Shown piece after piece: positions 1 to 8,736 of a DNA stretch of 64,000 nt. Below the pieces are notes generated by a model. That model was given only the letters and a program-made list of their open reading frames with translations. It did not search any database and had not been told where the DNA came from. Numbering within the stretch: position 1 is the stretch's first letter; each line of letters opens with the position of its first letter. Both the position numbers and the translations under genes were made by a program. The stretch comes from JBHGAV01 sp041946685 (GTDB lineage Bacteria; Acidobacteriota; Terriglobia; Bryobacterales; Bryobacteraceae): NCBI GenBank assembly GCA_041946685.1, contig JBHGAV010000007.1:34507-98506 (forward strand). The letters run 5' to 3'.

Positions 1-1437
1 CCACGGCGGTCCTTCCGCATCGGGATTGTCAGGCACGATCTTCCCAAGGCCGAGGGAACTCAACTTCGTCCGGTTGATGGGTTTCACGCCGTCAGAAGCG
101 GTGCGGTGGAACGAGGCCCGAACCTCGTTGAAAAGGGTGGGGCTGAAAATGTGTGTATCCCGAAGGATCAGATTCGTGTACTTCCACGTCCCGTTGCTGC
201 CAAAACCGGGGATCGTACTCCCGCTGAAGGCGAATGGTGCCATGTCCGACCACCGGTTGTCATGGAAGAATGTGAATGCCATCCGATTGGCGGAAGTGAA
301 CTGGTGGTCGAACTTCGCAAGGCCCTGGTCTCTGTTGCGTGCGTTCGACGGCGAGCTATAGAGAGTATTCCCGGTCGAGGCCGCAGGGACCAGGGCCAAC
401 AGTTTCTTCGCCGCATCCGTCCCGTTGGCGTTAATGATTGCGCGCTGGGCGTCGTTGGGCACCGTCGCCGAATTGGTCACGCCCTGCCTGCGGCGGAATC
501 CCAAATAGGAGACCGTAAAGAAGCTTCTGTCGCGGACCACGGGACCGGAGAGATAGGCGTCAAAGTCGTTCGTGTTCCACTGTGGTTTTCGAGGCAGGCC
601 GTTCGTGAAAGTCTTGACCGGTCCCGGCGTGTTCTTCTGGAAGAAGGGCACCGCGTTCAGCCTGGTATTCCGGAAAATCTCGGACGCTCCGCCGTGGAAC
701 TCGTTGCCCCCCGACTTGACCTCTACCAGCACCGTCGAGCCCGCATTGCGCCCATACTCGGCCTTCTGTGCGCCGGTCACGAGCCTGAACTCCGACACGA
801 CGTTCGGATTGAGGACGTTGACCGAGTCAGAGGTGTTAATCGCCAGGTCGTTCGAGTCGGCGCCCTCAAACATGTAGTTGTTGGACTGGGCGCGCTGGCC
901 GTTGACCGAGAAGTCACCCACCTGCCCGGCGAAAACAACCCCAGGCTGAGTCGCGGCCAAGTTCAGCGGATTGCGGCCGCCTGCGCCGGAGAGGATCGGC
1001 AGGTCGGCGGGGTCGCGGATGACCTTGCCGAGTTGAGCGTCCTCGGTGTTGACCTGGGTGGCCACGGCCTCGACGGTAACGGTCTCGGTCACGGCGCCGA
1101 TTTCCAGCAACACGTCGATGCGCAATGTGTCGCCTACGCTGAGCCGTTGCGGCGACATCGTCATCCGGCGGAAGTTCCTCGCTTCCACCGAAACGGTGTA
1201 CTGCCCCGGCACCAGATTGGGGACGCGATAGTAACCGTCGGGCCCCGTTTCGGCCTTAGTCTCAGCATTCGTGCCAACGTTGGTGATGACAACACTAGCC
1301 CCTGGTACAGGAGCACCCGAAGGATCCTTCACCAGCCCCGAGATGATCCCCGTATTGGCCTGACCGAAGCACATCTGCGCGGTGGTGGTCAACACGCACA
1401 GAGACGCCACCAAAACGAACAACCGCCTAACCGACAT
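1..1437 (-). CDS. TonB-dependent receptor, Oar-like, N-terminal part (runs off window)
   Basis: The minus-strand frame stays open from an ATG at 1437 to the window edge (479 codons seen). Residues 1-26 are a signal peptide ending CFGQ. About 27-105 form a carboxypeptidase-regulatory beta-sandwich (ISGLVKDPSGAPVPGASV), followed by a TonB plug domain (VTETVTVEA, then NGQRAQSNNYMFEGADSND) and the start of the barrel (EYGRNAGSTV, GGNEFHGG, FRNTRLNA). This is the architecture of the large Oar-like outer-membrane receptors common in Acidobacteriota. The ligand cannot be read from the sequence. The start is supported by GGAAGGAG just upstream and by the signal peptide. A TATAAT sits on the minus strand at 1506-1511. 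TTGGCAGAGG at 1471-1480 resembles the element shared by two other receptors in the window. The C-terminal barrel lies outside. Confidence 0.9.
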   Translation of the reverse strand, partial: MSVRRLFVLVASLCVLTTTAQMCFGQANTGIISGLVKDPSGAPVPGASVVITNVGTNAETKAETGPDGYYRVPNLVPGQYTVSVEARNFRRMTMSPQRLSVGDTLRIDVLLEIGAVTETVTVEAVATQVNTEDAQLGKVIRDPADLPILSGAGGRNPLNLAATQPGVVFAGQVGDFSVNGQRAQSNNYMFEGADSNDLAINTSDSVNVLNPNVVSEFRLVTGAQKAEYGRNAGSTVLVEVKSGGNEFHGGASEIFRNTRLNAVPFFQKNTPGPVKTFTNGLPRKPQWNTNDFDAYLSGPVVRDRSFFTVSYLGFRRRQGVTNSATVPNDAQRAIINANGTDAAKKLLALVPAASTGNTLYSSPSNARNRDQGLAKFDHQFTSANRMAFTFFHDNRWSDMAPFAFSGSTIPGFGSNGTWKYTNLILRDTHIFSPTLFNEVRASFHRTASDGVKPINRTKLSSLGLGKIVPDNPDAEGPPW

Positions 1438-1541
1438 AGTCTCCTTCCACGAAGATGAGTGCGAATACGACCTCTGCCAAAACCCCGTCCCCGAATAAAC
1501 GATTTATTATAAGCTACTTTCGTGCGTCTCCAGAGGAAAAT

Positions 1542-3551
1542 TCACATCTCCGGCCCCGCAATCGCCCGGACCAGTTGCAGCAGTGCCGCCTCGTCGATCA
1601 CCTTGATTCCCAGCTCCGCGGCCTTCTTCAGCTTCGAGCCGGCAGCTTCGCCGGCGACGACATAACTCGTTTTCTTGCTTACAGATTCGGAGACTTTGCC
1701 GCCCGCGGCCTCAATCTTGGACTTGGCCTCCTCCCGACTCAGGTGCGGGAGAGTGCCCGTGAGGACGAAGGTCAGCCCGGACAGGGGGCCTTCCCGTTTA
1801 TCGACGATTTCTTGAGAAAAACATAGTCCCGCGGACCGCAACCGCTCCACCAATGCCTGGTTTTGCGGCTCACGGAAGAACTGAAATATGCTGCGGGCGA
1901 CCTTCGGTCCTACCTCTTCCGCCTTCTGCAACTCCTCCTCGGCGGCGGCGGCGATCTTGTCGAGGCTGCCGAACGCGCGGGCCAGGAACTGGGCCGTCCG
2001 CCCCCCGACGAAGGGGATGCCCAGTCCCGAGAGTACGCGATCCAGGCTGTTTCCCTTCGACCGGACGATATTGGCCACCAACTTCCCGGCGGACTTCTTT
2101 CCCATGCGCTCCAGAGGAATCAGATCTTCCGCCTTGAGGTCGTAGATGTCCGCAACGCTCTTGACCAGCCCCCTATCCACGAGTTGGTCGACCAGCGCCT
2201 CACCCAGACCGTCGATGTCCATAATCCCCCGGGCGGAGAAGTGAAGGATGGACTCCCTCAGCCGGGCGGGACAATTCGTGTTGATGCAGCGGCTGGCCAC
2301 CTCTCCCTCCTGCCGGACGATGCGGCCTCCGCACACGGGGCACTCGGCCGGCATGCGAAACGGCACGGGGCTCTCTGCCTTCTGCATCACTCGAACCACC
2401 TTGGGAATCACGTCGCCGCTGCGCTCGATCAGCACCGTGTCACCGATCTCGACACCCAGCCGCTCTATCTCGTCCTCGTTGTGCAAGGTGGCGCGCGACA
2501 CCGTGACGCCGCCCACAACCACCGGCCTGAGGTGCGCGACCGGAGTGAGCGTCCCGGTCCGGCCCACCTGGACCTCGATCTTCTCGACCACGGTGGACTG
2601 CTGCTCTGCGGGGAACTTGAAAGCGACGGCCCAGCGCGGGGCCTTGGCGGTCCAACCCAGCAGGCGCTGCTGCGCGACGGAATCGACCTTGGCGACGATG
2701 CCGTCGGTTTCGTAAGGAAGCTCCTCCCTGCGCCGGCCCCACTCCCGGCAGAACTCCACTAGTTCGCCGATGTCTTTGCAGAGCCGGCGGTGGGGATTCA
2801 CTTTGAATCCGAGTTCGTCGAGACGCTCCAGCGATTGCCAGTGGCTGTCATAGTGGGGCTCGCCATCCACCAGCAGGAAATAGCTGTAGTAGTCGAGGCG
2901 GCGCGAGGCGGTGATCGCGGGCTCCAACACCCGGATCGAACCCGCCGCGGCGTTGCGAGGGTTGGCGAAGCGCGGCAGCCCCTCCTGATCGCGTTCCAGG
3001 TTCAAGCGCTCGAAGGCGCGGCGGTTCAGGAGGACTTCGCCGCGAACCTCGAGCGCAGGCAGTCCGGCCTCGATACGCAAAGGGAGATTTCGGATAGTCC
3101 GGGCGTTTTCGGTCACGTCCTCGCCCTCAATCCCGTCTCCCCGGGTGATCGCCTGCCGCAGGACGCCGTCCCGGTAGTGAACCGCCATGGAGAGGCCGTC
3201 AAGCTTCAACTCGGCGACGTAGGCGTACGGCGCGCCGCCCAGCAGCTCCCGGACGCGGCGGTCGAAGTCCCGCAGCTCGGCCTCGTTCAGGGCGTTATCC
3301 AGGCTCAGCATGGGCGAGCTGTGGCGCACCTTCACGAAACCCTCGCGGGGCTTGCCGCCGACGCGCTGGGTGGGAGAATCCTCCGAAGCCAGCTCGGGGT
3401 GCGCGGCCTCCAGTTCGCGGAGCCTGCGCATCAGTCCGTCGTACTCGGCGTCGCTGATCTCGGGCTGGTCGAGCACATAGTAGAGGTACTCGTGGCGGCG
3501 CAGGGCGGCGCGCAGTTGCTCGACTTCATTGCGGGCGGCTTCGAGAGTCAC
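1542..3551 (-). CDS. ligA: NAD-dependent DNA ligase LigA
   Basis: Seals nicks during replication and repair using NAD+. It is 669 residues, the normal length. The N-terminal Ia part (EYLYYVLDQPEISDAEYD) leads into the adenylation domain with catalytic Lys116 in ELKLDG. Then come RGDGIEGEDVTEN, the OB fold (VGRTGTLTPVAHLRPV), a four-cysteine zinc finger (C404, C407, C422, C427), helix-hairpin-helix repeats and a C-terminal BRCT domain from about residue 590 (GLTFVLTGTLPHLSREEAK). All expected parts are intact. The start is GTG at 3551 with no Shine-Dalgarno sequence. Only 17 bases separate it from the divergent lipid-kinase start, and a TATAAT lies in that gap, so the mRNA may be leaderless or nearly so. 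Confidence 0.97.
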   Translation of the reverse strand: MTLEAARNEVEQLRAALRRHEYLYYVLDQPEISDAEYDGLMRRLRELEAAHPELASEDSPTQRVGGKPREGFVKVRHSSPMLSLDNALNEAELRDFDRRVRELLGGAPYAYVAELKLDGLSMAVHYRDGVLRQAITRGDGIEGEDVTENARTIRNLPLRIEAGLPALEVRGEVLLNRRAFERLNLERDQEGLPRFANPRNAAAGSIRVLEPAITASRRLDYYSYFLLVDGEPHYDSHWQSLERLDELGFKVNPHRRLCKDIGELVEFCREWGRRREELPYETDGIVAKVDSVAQQRLLGWTAKAPRWAVAFKFPAEQQSTVVEKIEVQVGRTGTLTPVAHLRPVVVGGVTVSRATLHNEDEIERLGVEIGDTVLIERSGDVIPKVVRVMQKAESPVPFRMPAECPVCGGRIVRQEGEVASRCINTNCPARLRESILHFSARGIMDIDGLGEALVDQLVDRGLVKSVADIYDLKAEDLIPLERMGKKSAGKLVANIVRSKGNSLDRVLSGLGIPFVGGRTAQFLARAFGSLDKIAAAAEEELQKAEEVGPKVARSIFQFFREPQNQALVERLRSAGLCFSQEIVDKREGPLSGLTFVLTGTLPHLSREEAKSKIEAAGGKVSESVSKKTSYVVAGEAAGSKLKKAAELGIKVIDEAALLQLVRAIAGPEM

Positions 3552-3559
3552 TCGCGTCT

Positions 3560-3567
3560 ATTATAAT
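3560..3567. promoter_or_regulatory. Shared -10-like element between divergent ligA and lipid-kinase genes
   Basis: The 17-base gap between the two GTG starts contains ATTATAAT. Because TTATAA is self-complementary, it reads TATAAT on the plus strand (3562-3567) and on the minus strand (3565-3560). No room is left for a Shine-Dalgarno sequence on either side. This suits leaderless starts, or transcription from farther inside the opposite gene. The role is inferred from sequence only. Confidence 0.4.
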
Positions 3568-3568
3568 T

Positions 3569-4504
3569 GTGCCTATCGCACTCTACCGGAACGCCTTCCT
3601 GATCTACAACCCCTCGGCGCGCGGCCTGGACCTGGCGGGGGTCGAAGAGATCGACCGCGTGCTTGCGGTGCTCGCCGCCGGCGGGCACAACGTCACGCTC
3701 GCGAGGACGCGCGGACCGGGTACCGGCGGCCAGGTCGGGCGCGAGTGTGTCCGCAGTGGAGCGGACCTCATCCTGGTCGCGGGGGGCGACGGCACCATAA
3801 ACGAGGTTGCCAACGGCGTGATTCACTCGCAGGTCCCGTTCGGCATACTGCCCGGCGGCACGGCGAACATCCTGGCCACAGAGATGGGGCTTGCCGGGAA
3901 CATGGAAGCCGTTGCGCGGCAGTTGGGAGAGTGGGTCCCTCGCAGGATCGCAGTGGGGCTGTTGACTGCAAGTGGGGGTTCGCACAGCCGCTACTTCCTG
4001 ATGGTTGCGGGGGTAGGACTGGACGCGCACATCGTGACCCAGGTCGATCCCGAACTGAAGAAGATGCAGGGCAAGCTCTCCTACTGGATTGCCGGTCTGG
4101 CCGAGCTGGGCAGGGAGCTGGATGAGTTCGACGCGCGGGTGGGCGAGTGGAGCCGTCCGGTGACCTTCGCCCTGGCCAGCCGGGTGAAAAACTACGGAAG
4201 TACGGTCGTGATCACGCCGGATGCAGGCTTGCTGCGGGACGATTTCGCCATGGCGCTGTTTGAGGGCCGCCACGCCTTCCGGTACCTCACCTACCTGGGG
4301 GGCGTGATCACGCACAAACTGGAGGGGATGGAGGGAGTCACTCTTTTGCACTCGCGGTCGGCCGAGTTCACGCCGTGCGGTGAAGAGCCCGTGTTTGTGC
4401 AGGTGGACGGTGAGTTGGCCGGTGCGCTGCCGGCCAAGGTGGAGATCGTTGCGGACGCGCTGACGTTGCTGATGCCCCCGCGATTTCTCGAGTGGACAAC
4501 CTAA
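3569..4504 (+). CDS. Diacylglycerol kinase-family lipid kinase (YegS/DagK-like)
   Basis: Likely an ATP-dependent lipid kinase of the DAGK catalytic-domain family, acting at the inner face of the membrane. It is 311 residues, typical for the family. It shows the phosphate-binding start LIYNPSARG (11-19), the nucleotide motif GGDGTINEVANG (72-83) and GGTANILA (96-103), then the C-terminal beta-sandwich domain. The substrate (diacylglycerol, sphingoid or another lipid) cannot be decided. The start is GTG at 3569: the family begins only a few residues before the LIYNP strand and no ATG is in place. There is no Shine-Dalgarno sequence. Its end overlaps the next gene by 13 bases, which points to translational coupling. 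Confidence 0.88.
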   Translation: MPIALYRNAFLIYNPSARGLDLAGVEEIDRVLAVLAAGGHNVTLARTRGPGTGGQVGRECVRSGADLILVAGGDGTINEVANGVIHSQVPFGILPGGTANILATEMGLAGNMEAVARQLGEWVPRRIAVGLLTASGGSHSRYFLMVAGVGLDAHIVTQVDPELKKMQGKLSYWIAGLAELGRELDEFDARVGEWSRPVTFALASRVKNYGSTVVITPDAGLLRDDFAMALFEGRHAFRYLTYLGGVITHKLEGMEGVTLLHSRSAEFTPCGEEPVFVQVDGELAGALPAKVEIVADALTLLMPPRFLEWTT

Positions 4505-5427
4505 CTCATACCCTGAGCGCCATCGTGATGAGCCGGGCCGGCCTGAACCGGCTCTCGCCGCAGGCGACCCTGATCCTGGCTGTGGCCGCGAACGTGCCCG
4601 ACCTGGATGTCGTGGCCACCGTCGCGGGCTCCGGCGCCTATCTCCACTACCATCGCGGGCCGTCGCACTCCCTGGTGGCGATGCCGCTGGTGGCACTGGC
4701 AGTGACCCTTGTCTTCTGGCTGTTCAAGCGCTCGAAGCCCGCCTTTGGCGGGACGTACGTGGTTGCGCTCATCGGCGTCGCCAGCAACCCGATCTTCGAC
4801 CTGGCCAACAACTACGGCGTGCGGCTCCTGTGGCCCTTCACGAGTCGCTGGATTCACGCCGATTTTCTGGCGATCTTCGACGTCTGGATCTGGGCGTTGC
4901 TTCTCGCAGGGCTGATTGCGCCATGGTTCTCGCGTATGGTGAGCGCGGAGATCGGCGCCAAGACCGGCACGGGACGCGGAGCGGCGGTCTTCGCGCTGTG
5001 CGCGATCGCGGCCTACAGCGGAGCGAAGTTCCTGGCGCACGAGCGCGCGGTTGCCGTCTTGGAATCCCATCTGTACCAGGGCGAAGTGCCGCTGCGCGTC
5101 GCCGCGATGCCGTCGCCGGTGAACCCGTTGGCCTGGACGGGTCTGGTCGAGGGAGCGCATTTCTTCGAGGTGCATCCCGGCCTCAACCCGTTCCAGGATT
5201 TCGACCCGTCTGCCGGCCGCGTCTTCTACAAGCCGCCGCCTGGACCGGAGATCGAACGGGCCCGCGCCACCAAGCCGTTCCGCGTTTTTCTGGAATGGGC
5301 GCAATGGCCCCTGTGGCGAGTGACCCCAGACGCCGATCCGGACAAAGAGCCGACGGTGGAATTGCTGGACCTGCGCTTTGGCGATCCGGGCAGCACCCCG
5401 TTCCGCGTAAGCACGCGATTACAATAG
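4492..5427 (+). CDS. Membrane-bound metal-dependent hydrolase-like protein (DUF457/YdjM family)
   Basis: 311 residues. It starts MDNLTHTLSAIVMSRAGL, the usual opening of this integral-membrane family, which justifies the GTG at 4492. Conserved polar motifs are NVPDLD (residues 35-40), HYHRGPSHS (about 51-59) and LANNYGVRLLWPF. Four to five hydrophobic helices lie in the first two thirds, and a soluble C-terminal part of about 100 residues follows. The family is predicted to be metal-dependent, but no reaction is established for most members. The overlap with the lipid-kinase gene and shared direction suggest a membrane-lipid role, which is inference. Confidence 0.85.
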   Translation: MDNLTHTLSAIVMSRAGLNRLSPQATLILAVAANVPDLDVVATVAGSGAYLHYHRGPSHSLVAMPLVALAVTLVFWLFKRSKPAFGGTYVVALIGVASNPIFDLANNYGVRLLWPFTSRWIHADFLAIFDVWIWALLLAGLIAPWFSRMVSAEIGAKTGTGRGAAVFALCAIAAYSGAKFLAHERAVAVLESHLYQGEVPLRVAAMPSPVNPLAWTGLVEGAHFFEVHPGLNPFQDFDPSAGRVFYKPPPGPEIERARATKPFRVFLEWAQWPLWRVTPDADPDKEPTVELLDLRFGDPGSTPFRVSTRLQ

Positions 5428-5457
5428 AGACTACATTGAGCCCTGGAGGTGAATCCT

Positions 5458-7872
5458 GTGAGCGACGATGCGACGAAATCCAGCTTGAGCCGGCGGGCCG
5501 TTCTCGGAACCGCTGTGCTGGCTCCGCTCATGCAGGATGCCCTGGCCACCTGCGCCGAGGCGGCTGAACAAGCGCCGCTTAACGCGGTGGCGGGCGTCGA
5601 CCGTGTCGTGGTACAACCCGGCAAGACGTACCTGAGAGGCTGGGCCGGATACGGAGATCCGCCCGCGCCGAACAAGGGCCCGGCTCCTCCTCCGCCACCG
5701 CCGCCGCCGGTCCAGGGCGGGCCCGCGCCGAAGGTGACCTGGAGTAAGGACTCCGGCCCCGGCAACGTCACCTTCGCGGACGCGTCGGCACCGGTCACGA
5801 CCGCGACGTTTTCGGCCTTGGGCGACTACGTGCTGCGGCTCACGGCGGACAACGGGCGCACTGAGTCCTCGTCCACGTTGCATGTCGCCGTGGAAGCGCC
5901 GCCCCCGGCCAGGCAGCTAGACGCCGTCTACACCAAGAACTTCAAGATCGGCGACGGGCTCTGGAAGCAGAGGGCGAAGGCGCTGATTGTGAACTGGATC
6001 CCTCACTGCATCGACCAGATCAACCGCACGGATCTGACGCAAGGCGCGGGCGGGATCGACAACTTTGTTGAAGCGGCCAAGGCCCTGCGCGGCGAGCCGC
6101 ACGGCAGCCACAAAGGCTTCGTCTTCTCCAACGCCTGGGTGCATCAGACCGTAGAGAGCATGAGCATCGCGCTCATGATCGATCCGCAGGGCGATCAGGA
6201 AATCATCAAGGCCCACGAGAAGATGAGGGCCACGCTCGACGACTGGATTCCCAAGATCCTGGCGGCGCAGGAACCGGACGGGTATCTTCAGACGGCTTTC
6301 ACTTGCGGGCGGAGGGTGGGGAACCGGGGCCGTGTGGAAGAAGGGCCGTTCAACCGCTGGGAGCGGCGCGACGACCACGAGGGGTACGTCGCGGGTTATT
6401 TTCTGGAGTCGGCCATCAATCACTACCTGATGACCGGCAAGAAGGACGCCAGGCTCTACAACGCGGCCAAGAAACTGGCCGATTGCTGGTGCGCCAACAT
6501 CGGTCCGGCTCCCAAGAAGGCGTGGTACGACGGCCACCAGGAGATGGAGCAGGCGTTGGTGCGTTTCGGCCGGTTCGTAAACGACATGGAGGGCGGCGGC
6601 AAGGGCGACAAGTACATTCAACTCGCCAAGTTCTTGCTGGACTGCCGGTACACCGCCTCGACCAGCGACCGGGAACGGCGGGAATACGACCAGGCCCACC
6701 TGCCGGTACAGCAGCAATACGAGGCTGTGGGGCATGCCGTGCGGGCGATGTACAGCTACTCGGGGATGGCCGATGTCGCCGTCGAGACGCACGATCCGGA
6801 CTACCAGAGCGCCGTCAAGTCGCTTTGGGACAACATGGTCAACAAGAAGTACTACGTCACGGGAGGAGTGGGCAGCGGCGAAACCGCGGAAGGTTTCGGC
6901 CCGAATTACTCTCTCAGGAACCGCGCCTACTGCGAGTCCTGCTCCAGTTGCGGCGCGATCTTCTTCCAGTGGAAGCTGAACCTGGCCTACCACGACGCCA
7001 GGTACGCGGACCTCTACGAAGAGACGATGTACAACGCGCTCTTGGGCTCGGTCGATCTGGATGGCAAGAACTTCTGTTACACCAACGCGCTGGAAGAGAG
7101 CGCGCCGCGCACGCCGTGGCACAACTGCCCCTGCTGCGTGGGCAACATCCCGCGCACGCTGCTGATGTTGCCGACCTGGGTTTACGCCAAGAGGGCCGAC
7201 GGAGTCTACGTCAACCTGTTCATCGGAAGCACGATCACCGTGGAGAACGTGGCCGGCACCGACGTGGAGATGGTGCAGGCCACGGACTATCCTTGGAGCG
7301 GCAAGGTCTCGATCACGGTCAATCCCAAGGTCCAGAAGAATTTCAGCGTGAGGATCCGCGTGCCCAATCGCGATGTGAGCAGCCTGTACACGGGCACTCC
7401 CGACGCGGACGGGGTGACTTCAATCGCGGTGAACGGCTCCGCGGTGAAGCCCGCGATTGAGAGAGGCTATGCGGTCATCACCCGCGCCTGGAAGGCGGGA
7501 GACAGGATCGACCTCGTGCTGCCCATGAGGGTGCAACGTGTGAAGGCCAGCGACAAGATCGAGGCCGACCGCGGCCGGGTGGCCCTGCGATACGGGCCGC
7601 TGATCTACAACATCGAGCAGGTCGACCAGGATATCACCAAGGCGCTGGCTCCCGGCTCCGCTCTGACCGCCGAATGGCGGAAGGACCTACTCGGGGGAGT
7701 GATGGCGATCAAGGGCACGTTTGCGGATGGGAGCCCGATGCTTGCGATTCCGAACTACGCGCGGCTCAATCGCGAGCGCAGCGCGGCAGCGACAGCGGTC
7801 ACCGGCGCCGACGGCGCGGTCCGTCCTACGGGCGGTCCACCGACCTCGATCGTTTGGATAAAGGAAGCTTAA
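5458..7872 (+). CDS. Exported GH127-family enzyme (beta-L-arabinofuranosidase-like) with PKD-like domain
   Basis: 804 residues. The start is GTG at 5458, because GGAGGT (5445-5450) overlaps an earlier in-frame GTG at 5449. A Tat-type signal (SRRAVLGTAVLAPL) is followed by an Ig/PKD-like domain (about 45-145) interrupted by a proline run (about residues 74-82). The rest is a GH127 (DUF1680) alpha/alpha-barrel plus beta-sandwich. The family's metal site is complete: Glu493 and Cys495 in YCESC, and Cys559 and Cys560 in CPCC. These match the Glu-Cys3 zinc cluster with its nucleophilic cysteine in characterised beta-L-arabinofuranosidases. The likely substrate is arabinan or arabinosyl side chains outside the cytoplasm, but GH127 relatives differ in specificity. 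It may belong to the glycan catabolism seen in the right half of the window. Confidence 0.9.
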   Translation: MSDDATKSSLSRRAVLGTAVLAPLMQDALATCAEAAEQAPLNAVAGVDRVVVQPGKTYLRGWAGYGDPPAPNKGPAPPPPPPPPVQGGPAPKVTWSKDSGPGNVTFADASAPVTTATFSALGDYVLRLTADNGRTESSSTLHVAVEAPPPARQLDAVYTKNFKIGDGLWKQRAKALIVNWIPHCIDQINRTDLTQGAGGIDNFVEAAKALRGEPHGSHKGFVFSNAWVHQTVESMSIALMIDPQGDQEIIKAHEKMRATLDDWIPKILAAQEPDGYLQTAFTCGRRVGNRGRVEEGPFNRWERRDDHEGYVAGYFLESAINHYLMTGKKDARLYNAAKKLADCWCANIGPAPKKAWYDGHQEMEQALVRFGRFVNDMEGGGKGDKYIQLAKFLLDCRYTASTSDRERREYDQAHLPVQQQYEAVGHAVRAMYSYSGMADVAVETHDPDYQSAVKSLWDNMVNKKYYVTGGVGSGETAEGFGPNYSLRNRAYCESCSSCGAIFFQWKLNLAYHDARYADLYEETMYNALLGSVDLDGKNFCYTNALEESAPRTPWHNCPCCVGNIPRTLLMLPTWVYAKRADGVYVNLFIGSTITVENVAGTDVEMVQATDYPWSGKVSITVNPKVQKNFSVRIRVPNRDVSSLYTGTPDADGVTSIAVNGSAVKPAIERGYAVITRAWKAGDRIDLVLPMRVQRVKASDKIEADRGRVALRYGPLIYNIEQVDQDITKALAPGSALTAEWRKDLLGGVMAIKGTFADGSPMLAIPNYARLNRERSAAATAVTGADGAVRPTGGPPTSIVWIKEA

Positions 7873-7885
7873 CGGGCGAGCGCCC

Positions 7886-7901
7886 TTTACAAATCTTTAC
7901 A
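7886..7901 (+). promoter_or_regulatory. CpxR-box-like direct repeat TTTAC-N5-TTTAC
   Basis: TTTACA at 7886-7891 is repeated exactly at 7896-7901, a 10-base period. Read on the other strand it is GTAAA-N5-GTAAA, the form bound by CpxR-type OmpR-family regulators. It lies 36 bases before the degenerate-regulator gene. The same arrangement recurs at 15365 and 27115. Confidence 0.6.
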
Positions 7902-7936
7902 GCCGGCGTCGGGCTGCGATCCGTCCCTACACCCTG

Positions 7937-8713
7937 ATGCAGACTCGACAGGTGAGCCGTGTTCTTGCTGTGATCGACGACGCGGAGCTTCGAGCATCAC
8001 TCGGTGTGACGCTCCCCCACGAGGAATTCACCATCGAATTCGAGCAGGACGGCTTGGTGGGGCTGAATCGCGCGCTCGATGAGCCCTTCGACGTGGTCGT
8101 GGCCGAAGCGGCTTTGCCGGGATTCGATGGTTTTGAGCTTGTGCGGCAACTCCGCAAGGAGTCTCCGGTGCCTGTGCTCTTGCTCGCGGCGGAGGACGAC
8201 GCATCGGACGCAATCCGGGGGCTGAGACTGGGAGCGGACGACTGCCTCGGAACGCACGTCAGCCCAGAGGAGTTGCTGGCGCGTCTCCGCGCGGTCCGGC
8301 GACGATTTGCGTCTCCACTGCAACGGGCTGCGGAATCGTTGAGGGTCGGAGAACTGAGCCTGATACCCGGGGCGCGGAAGGCCTGCCTGGGCGTCAGTGA
8401 ACTGCGGCTGACCGTCACCGAGTGCAAGATCCTGGAGCAGCTCATGCGCGCCGCCGGGCGACCCGTCTCCCGCGATCAATTATGCCTCCTGCTCTACAAG
8501 CGGCCCGCGCTACCCAGCGACAGGTCGATCGATACTCACATTGCCCGGATCCGCCACAAGATGGGGGCGGAGGGCAACATGATTCTGAGCGTCCGAGGGA
8601 CTGGCTACCAATTGCGGATCCCTACGCCGCAAGAGGGCAACCCGTCGGGCGCGGCCGTAACAATACTTCACAAAACCACCGCAACCCCCGGCGGCGAGCA
8701 CATCGTCCAGTAA
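7937..8713 (+). CDS. OmpR/PhoB-type regulator with degenerate receiver domain
   Basis: 258 residues: receiver-like domain (8-125) and winged-helix DNA-binding domain (about 140-232; SDRSIDTHIARIRHKMG, RGTGYQL). The fold is clear, but the phosphorylation machinery is not. The acceptor Asp is Glu57 (VVVAEAALPGFDGFEL), the switch Thr is Ala84, the conserved Lys is Thr106 and the switch aromatic is Cys103. Only the acidic pair Asp14/Asp15 remains. Compare the intact regulator at 28946-29632, which has all of these. Glu at the acceptor can mimic phosphate, so it may be permanently active or controlled by another signal (inference). No histidine kinase is adjacent. A CpxR-box-like repeat lies just upstream, which suggests control by itself or by the 28946 regulator. 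Confidence 0.9.
   Translation: MQTRQVSRVLAVIDDAELRASLGVTLPHEEFTIEFEQDGLVGLNRALDEPFDVVVAEAALPGFDGFELVRQLRKESPVPVLLLAAEDDASDAIRGLRLGADDCLGTHVSPEELLARLRAVRRRFASPLQRAAESLRVGELSLIPGARKACLGVSELRLTVTECKILEQLMRAAGRPVSRDQLCLLLYKRPALPSDRSIDTHIARIRHKMGAEGNMILSVRGTGYQLRIPTPQEGNPSGAAVTILHKTTATPGGEHIVQ
8656..8679 (+). promoter_or_regulatory. Degenerate regulator box, copy 1 (ends CTTCACAAAACCAC)
   Basis: Inside the 3' end of the regulator gene and before the 8737 start lies GTAAC-N5-TTCAC followed by AAAACCAC. It matches 9377-9400 at 22 of 24 bases. The spacing is the same as in the TTTAC-N5-TTTAC boxes, so it may bind a related regulator. Confidence 0.45.
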
Positions 8714-8736
8714 CCACCAGGAGTTCACGACAACAG

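Noticed and set aside
106..1458. Plus-strand open frame (450 codons) opposite the first receptor
   Set aside because: The minus strand encodes a signal peptide, plug and barrel motifs in one continuous frame; the plus frame has none.
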